Origin: Phalacrocorax aristotelis
Lineage: Eukaryota; Chordata; Aves; Suliformes; Phalacrocoracidae
Length of the DNA: 64,000 nucleotides
Direction: 5' to 3'
NCBI RefSeq assembly: GCF_949628215.1
Contig: NC_134277.1
Coordinates: 33,183,058-33,247,057, forward strand
The notes under the pieces are model-generated. The model made no database searches. It had not been told where the DNA came from and saw only the letters and a program-made list of their open reading frames with translations. Below, in pieces: positions 61,901 through 64,000 of the stretch. Made by a program: the position numbers and the translations under genes. Each line of letters begins with the position of its first letter. The stretch's first letter is position 1.

Positions 61901-64000
61901 CACATCAAAAGAAATGCCTGGGACACCTTTTCCAAACATACCCCTGTTTATCACAGGGATTACCACATTTCCAAGGATTTTTCCCTAAATTTGTGGTAGA
62001 ATGTTTGGTCTAATTGGCTTTACTGATCTAAAAGATGTACTGAAATAGCAAGTCTGAAGGTCCTTTATCCCATGTCATTTAGGTCTGGGTTTGCTTGTGG
62101 TTTTCTAGTGTAATCATTAACTGAGGAGGTAAGATTTACAGAGAAGCCCTGAATGTGAAGGAAATGACATTTATTATGAGTGGGCTAAAGAGAAGTCTCT
62201 GATGAATTGCCTGAGTTCCCTCTACCTTCTTCCTAATGATATTTTTTTAGGTGGTGCTTCCAGTTGAGGGACAGCAGCTCATTTCAGACCATAGGTCAGA
62301 GCCCGTTACACTGTTTAGTGAAGATATAGCTGATAAACACTTGCCTGTGATTTTGTTCTCTTGGGAGAGAGAAGGAAAAAGATCTTCCACAATTCATAGG
62401 GTAAAACAACAATGGGACGCAGGTACTCAGGGGTTTCTGTGTAGCAGAGGTTTACACACTGGCTCAGTTGGATGATGCCCAAAGGGGCATAGGCTATGTC
62501 TCTCTAAGTCCTAGCAGAATGCTAAACTGGTACACTTTGGATTTGGTCTTGCTTTTGCCTTCTTATTCTTCCTGTCCAGCTTTTAAACTCTGAATGCTGT
62601 TTTCAAGTCCTGACTGCTTGTAAGTAGCATCCTATGGTAGTAATAGATAGCTGCAGAACTTACACACAAAATTTACATTGGAAACAAATATATTATGAAG
62701 ATTTGGGAAAAAAAATTAACAATGGTTTTAAGACTCCTGCTTAAAATGGGAACTAAATCTTCTCTGATGCTCAAGAAAATTTAATTGAACTCTCCTCTTC
62801 CGTACCTATCTTGTCACTCACTAGATAACCTTGTGTGCCCTTACATTTTCTGGTGTTGATCAGAAGCAGAAGTACAATACTGATGCACTGAAATAAATGT
62901 TACTCTGAAACTTTTTTCCCCATCCTAATACAAATAAGGAAGTAGCAGAAATTTCGTTTGAAAGATGAACATTGCAAAATTTCTAACACAATTTTGCAGA
63001 CCAAGAGGATTAAAATACAGAAGTTACAGATGAAAAGCAGTTGTTTGGGTGCTTATTCCAGAATAGAGCTTGTGAAACTATCCAATCCCAGACAGCGTGT
63101 TTTAAGGTTTAAAGTTTTGGAAGTTTAGTTTAATGCCCCCAAGATTTCTCAAACTGAGAATTCAAATCATTGCTTTTTTCTGAAAGACAGTATCTCTCTC
63201 TTTTGAATAACTTTGGGTGGCTATTTGTCATCTTCATAGTATATGAATATTTGAAGAATTGTTAGTCACGCTGGTGTGATAGCTATGGAAACTATGATTC
63301 AAACTGTGAATTTTATGTTGCACTCTCCATCACTATGCTGACAGCTATGAAACAAAAGCTAGTAAACAAGTTTACAATTTTAAACGTATTTCTGCTAACA
63401 TTTCTGTTAATGATAGAGAAATATATTTATATTCAATATCTAATGAGCAACAGATACATAAAGTCTCTCTGAGGATCTTTGCAAAAAAAGCTGCTAACAT
63501 AAATTGCTTTTATCGTAACGGGTAAAATATCATTATGTCCCTAGCATACTGTGCAGCAAAACTGACAAAAACTTATTACTGCCCACATGGCAGATACTAC
63601 TGCCTTCATTATAGAAGAAATTTTTGTAAGATGAAGTAAAATATGATACCCAACACTGTGAAGATGGTGTAACTAATTATTGCAGTGTCTATAGTGGAAT
63701 CTTGTTCGTTGTTTCTTAACTCGTGAGTAATATTGTCTTATTTTTTATTCCAAAATGCACACAATTTTTTGTTGTTTTGAATAATTCTGGACAGTAATAA
63801 AATGCCAGTTGCTGGGTAACTTATAGTCTGTCTCTAGAACACCAGTGGCTAATCCTGTGTCAGACCTTGCAGCGCCCTAGATCTATAGCCTGAACACAGC
63901 ACAGGACGCCGGTGTGGTTTCAGTGCTGGAGGTAGGGCTGTGATGGACAGTTAGTTCCTCCTAGTCATCACAGCTCTAGAGAGGTTAGTCTTCATATATG
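58928..64000. other. Gene-free interval to the window end
   Basis: Unique AT-rich sequence. It contains a perfect 12-bp tandem (60,234-60,257, gtaatggctaga twice), an A/C-rich tract at 60,665-60,728 and a motif-dense candidate element at 61,720-61,990. No exon or CpG island is visible up to the right edge. Confidence 0.6.

Noticed and set aside
1..64000. tRNA, rRNA, CRISPR array, mitochondrial insertion (NUMT), bacterial operon signals
   Set aside because: None was seen by eye on either strand. The window is vertebrate nuclear DNA, and the only periodic repeats are microsatellites, small tandem duplications and LTR modules.

Overview
The window is nuclear DNA from a bird. CR1 retrotransposon fragments of several ages and long terminal repeats (LTRs) of endogenous-retrovirus families typical of non-galliform (neoavian) birds identify it, and AT-rich, intron-split vertebrate sequence agrees. 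The assignment to birds rests on repeat families I recognise, not on a search. There is no bacterial gene organisation, and almost every open frame is too short, or lacks splice or codon signals, to be a gene.

Left end (about 1,967-8,665, minus strand): one complete protein-coding gene, assembled here by hand from seven coding exons with GT/AG junctions and compatible phases. It encodes a 165-residue anterior-gradient protein of the PDI/thioredoxin-like family and is best assigned to AGR3. It has a signal peptide, a thioredoxin-like domain and a C-terminal QTEL ER-retention tetrapeptide. The active-site loop reads C-Q-Y-C. The mammalian paralogues, as I know them, have CXXS (CPHS in AGR2, CQYS in AGR3), so this bird gene appears to keep, or to have regained, the second cysteine. 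This is the most interesting point in the window.

Rest (about 8,700-64,000): a gene desert of about 55 kb with no exon I can support, no CpG island and no RNA gene. In human 7p21 the interval beyond AGR3 runs towards AHR, so this may be the AGR3-AHR interval; that is inference from known synteny. The desert contains two solo LTRs of one family in opposite orientation (23,439-24,036 minus; 36,349-36,929 plus), each flanked by 5-bp target-site duplications. It also holds a third, different LTR truncated at its 3' end (32,591-33,269 minus), CR1 fragments near 21.4-22.0, 25.9-26.6, 33.4-33.6, 55.7-55.9 and 58.8-58.9 kb, relics of an old palindromic MITE-like family, microsatellites and small tandem duplications. 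Several unique AT-rich blocks dense in homeodomain, forkhead, POU or CUX/ONECUT-like motifs are candidate conserved enhancers.
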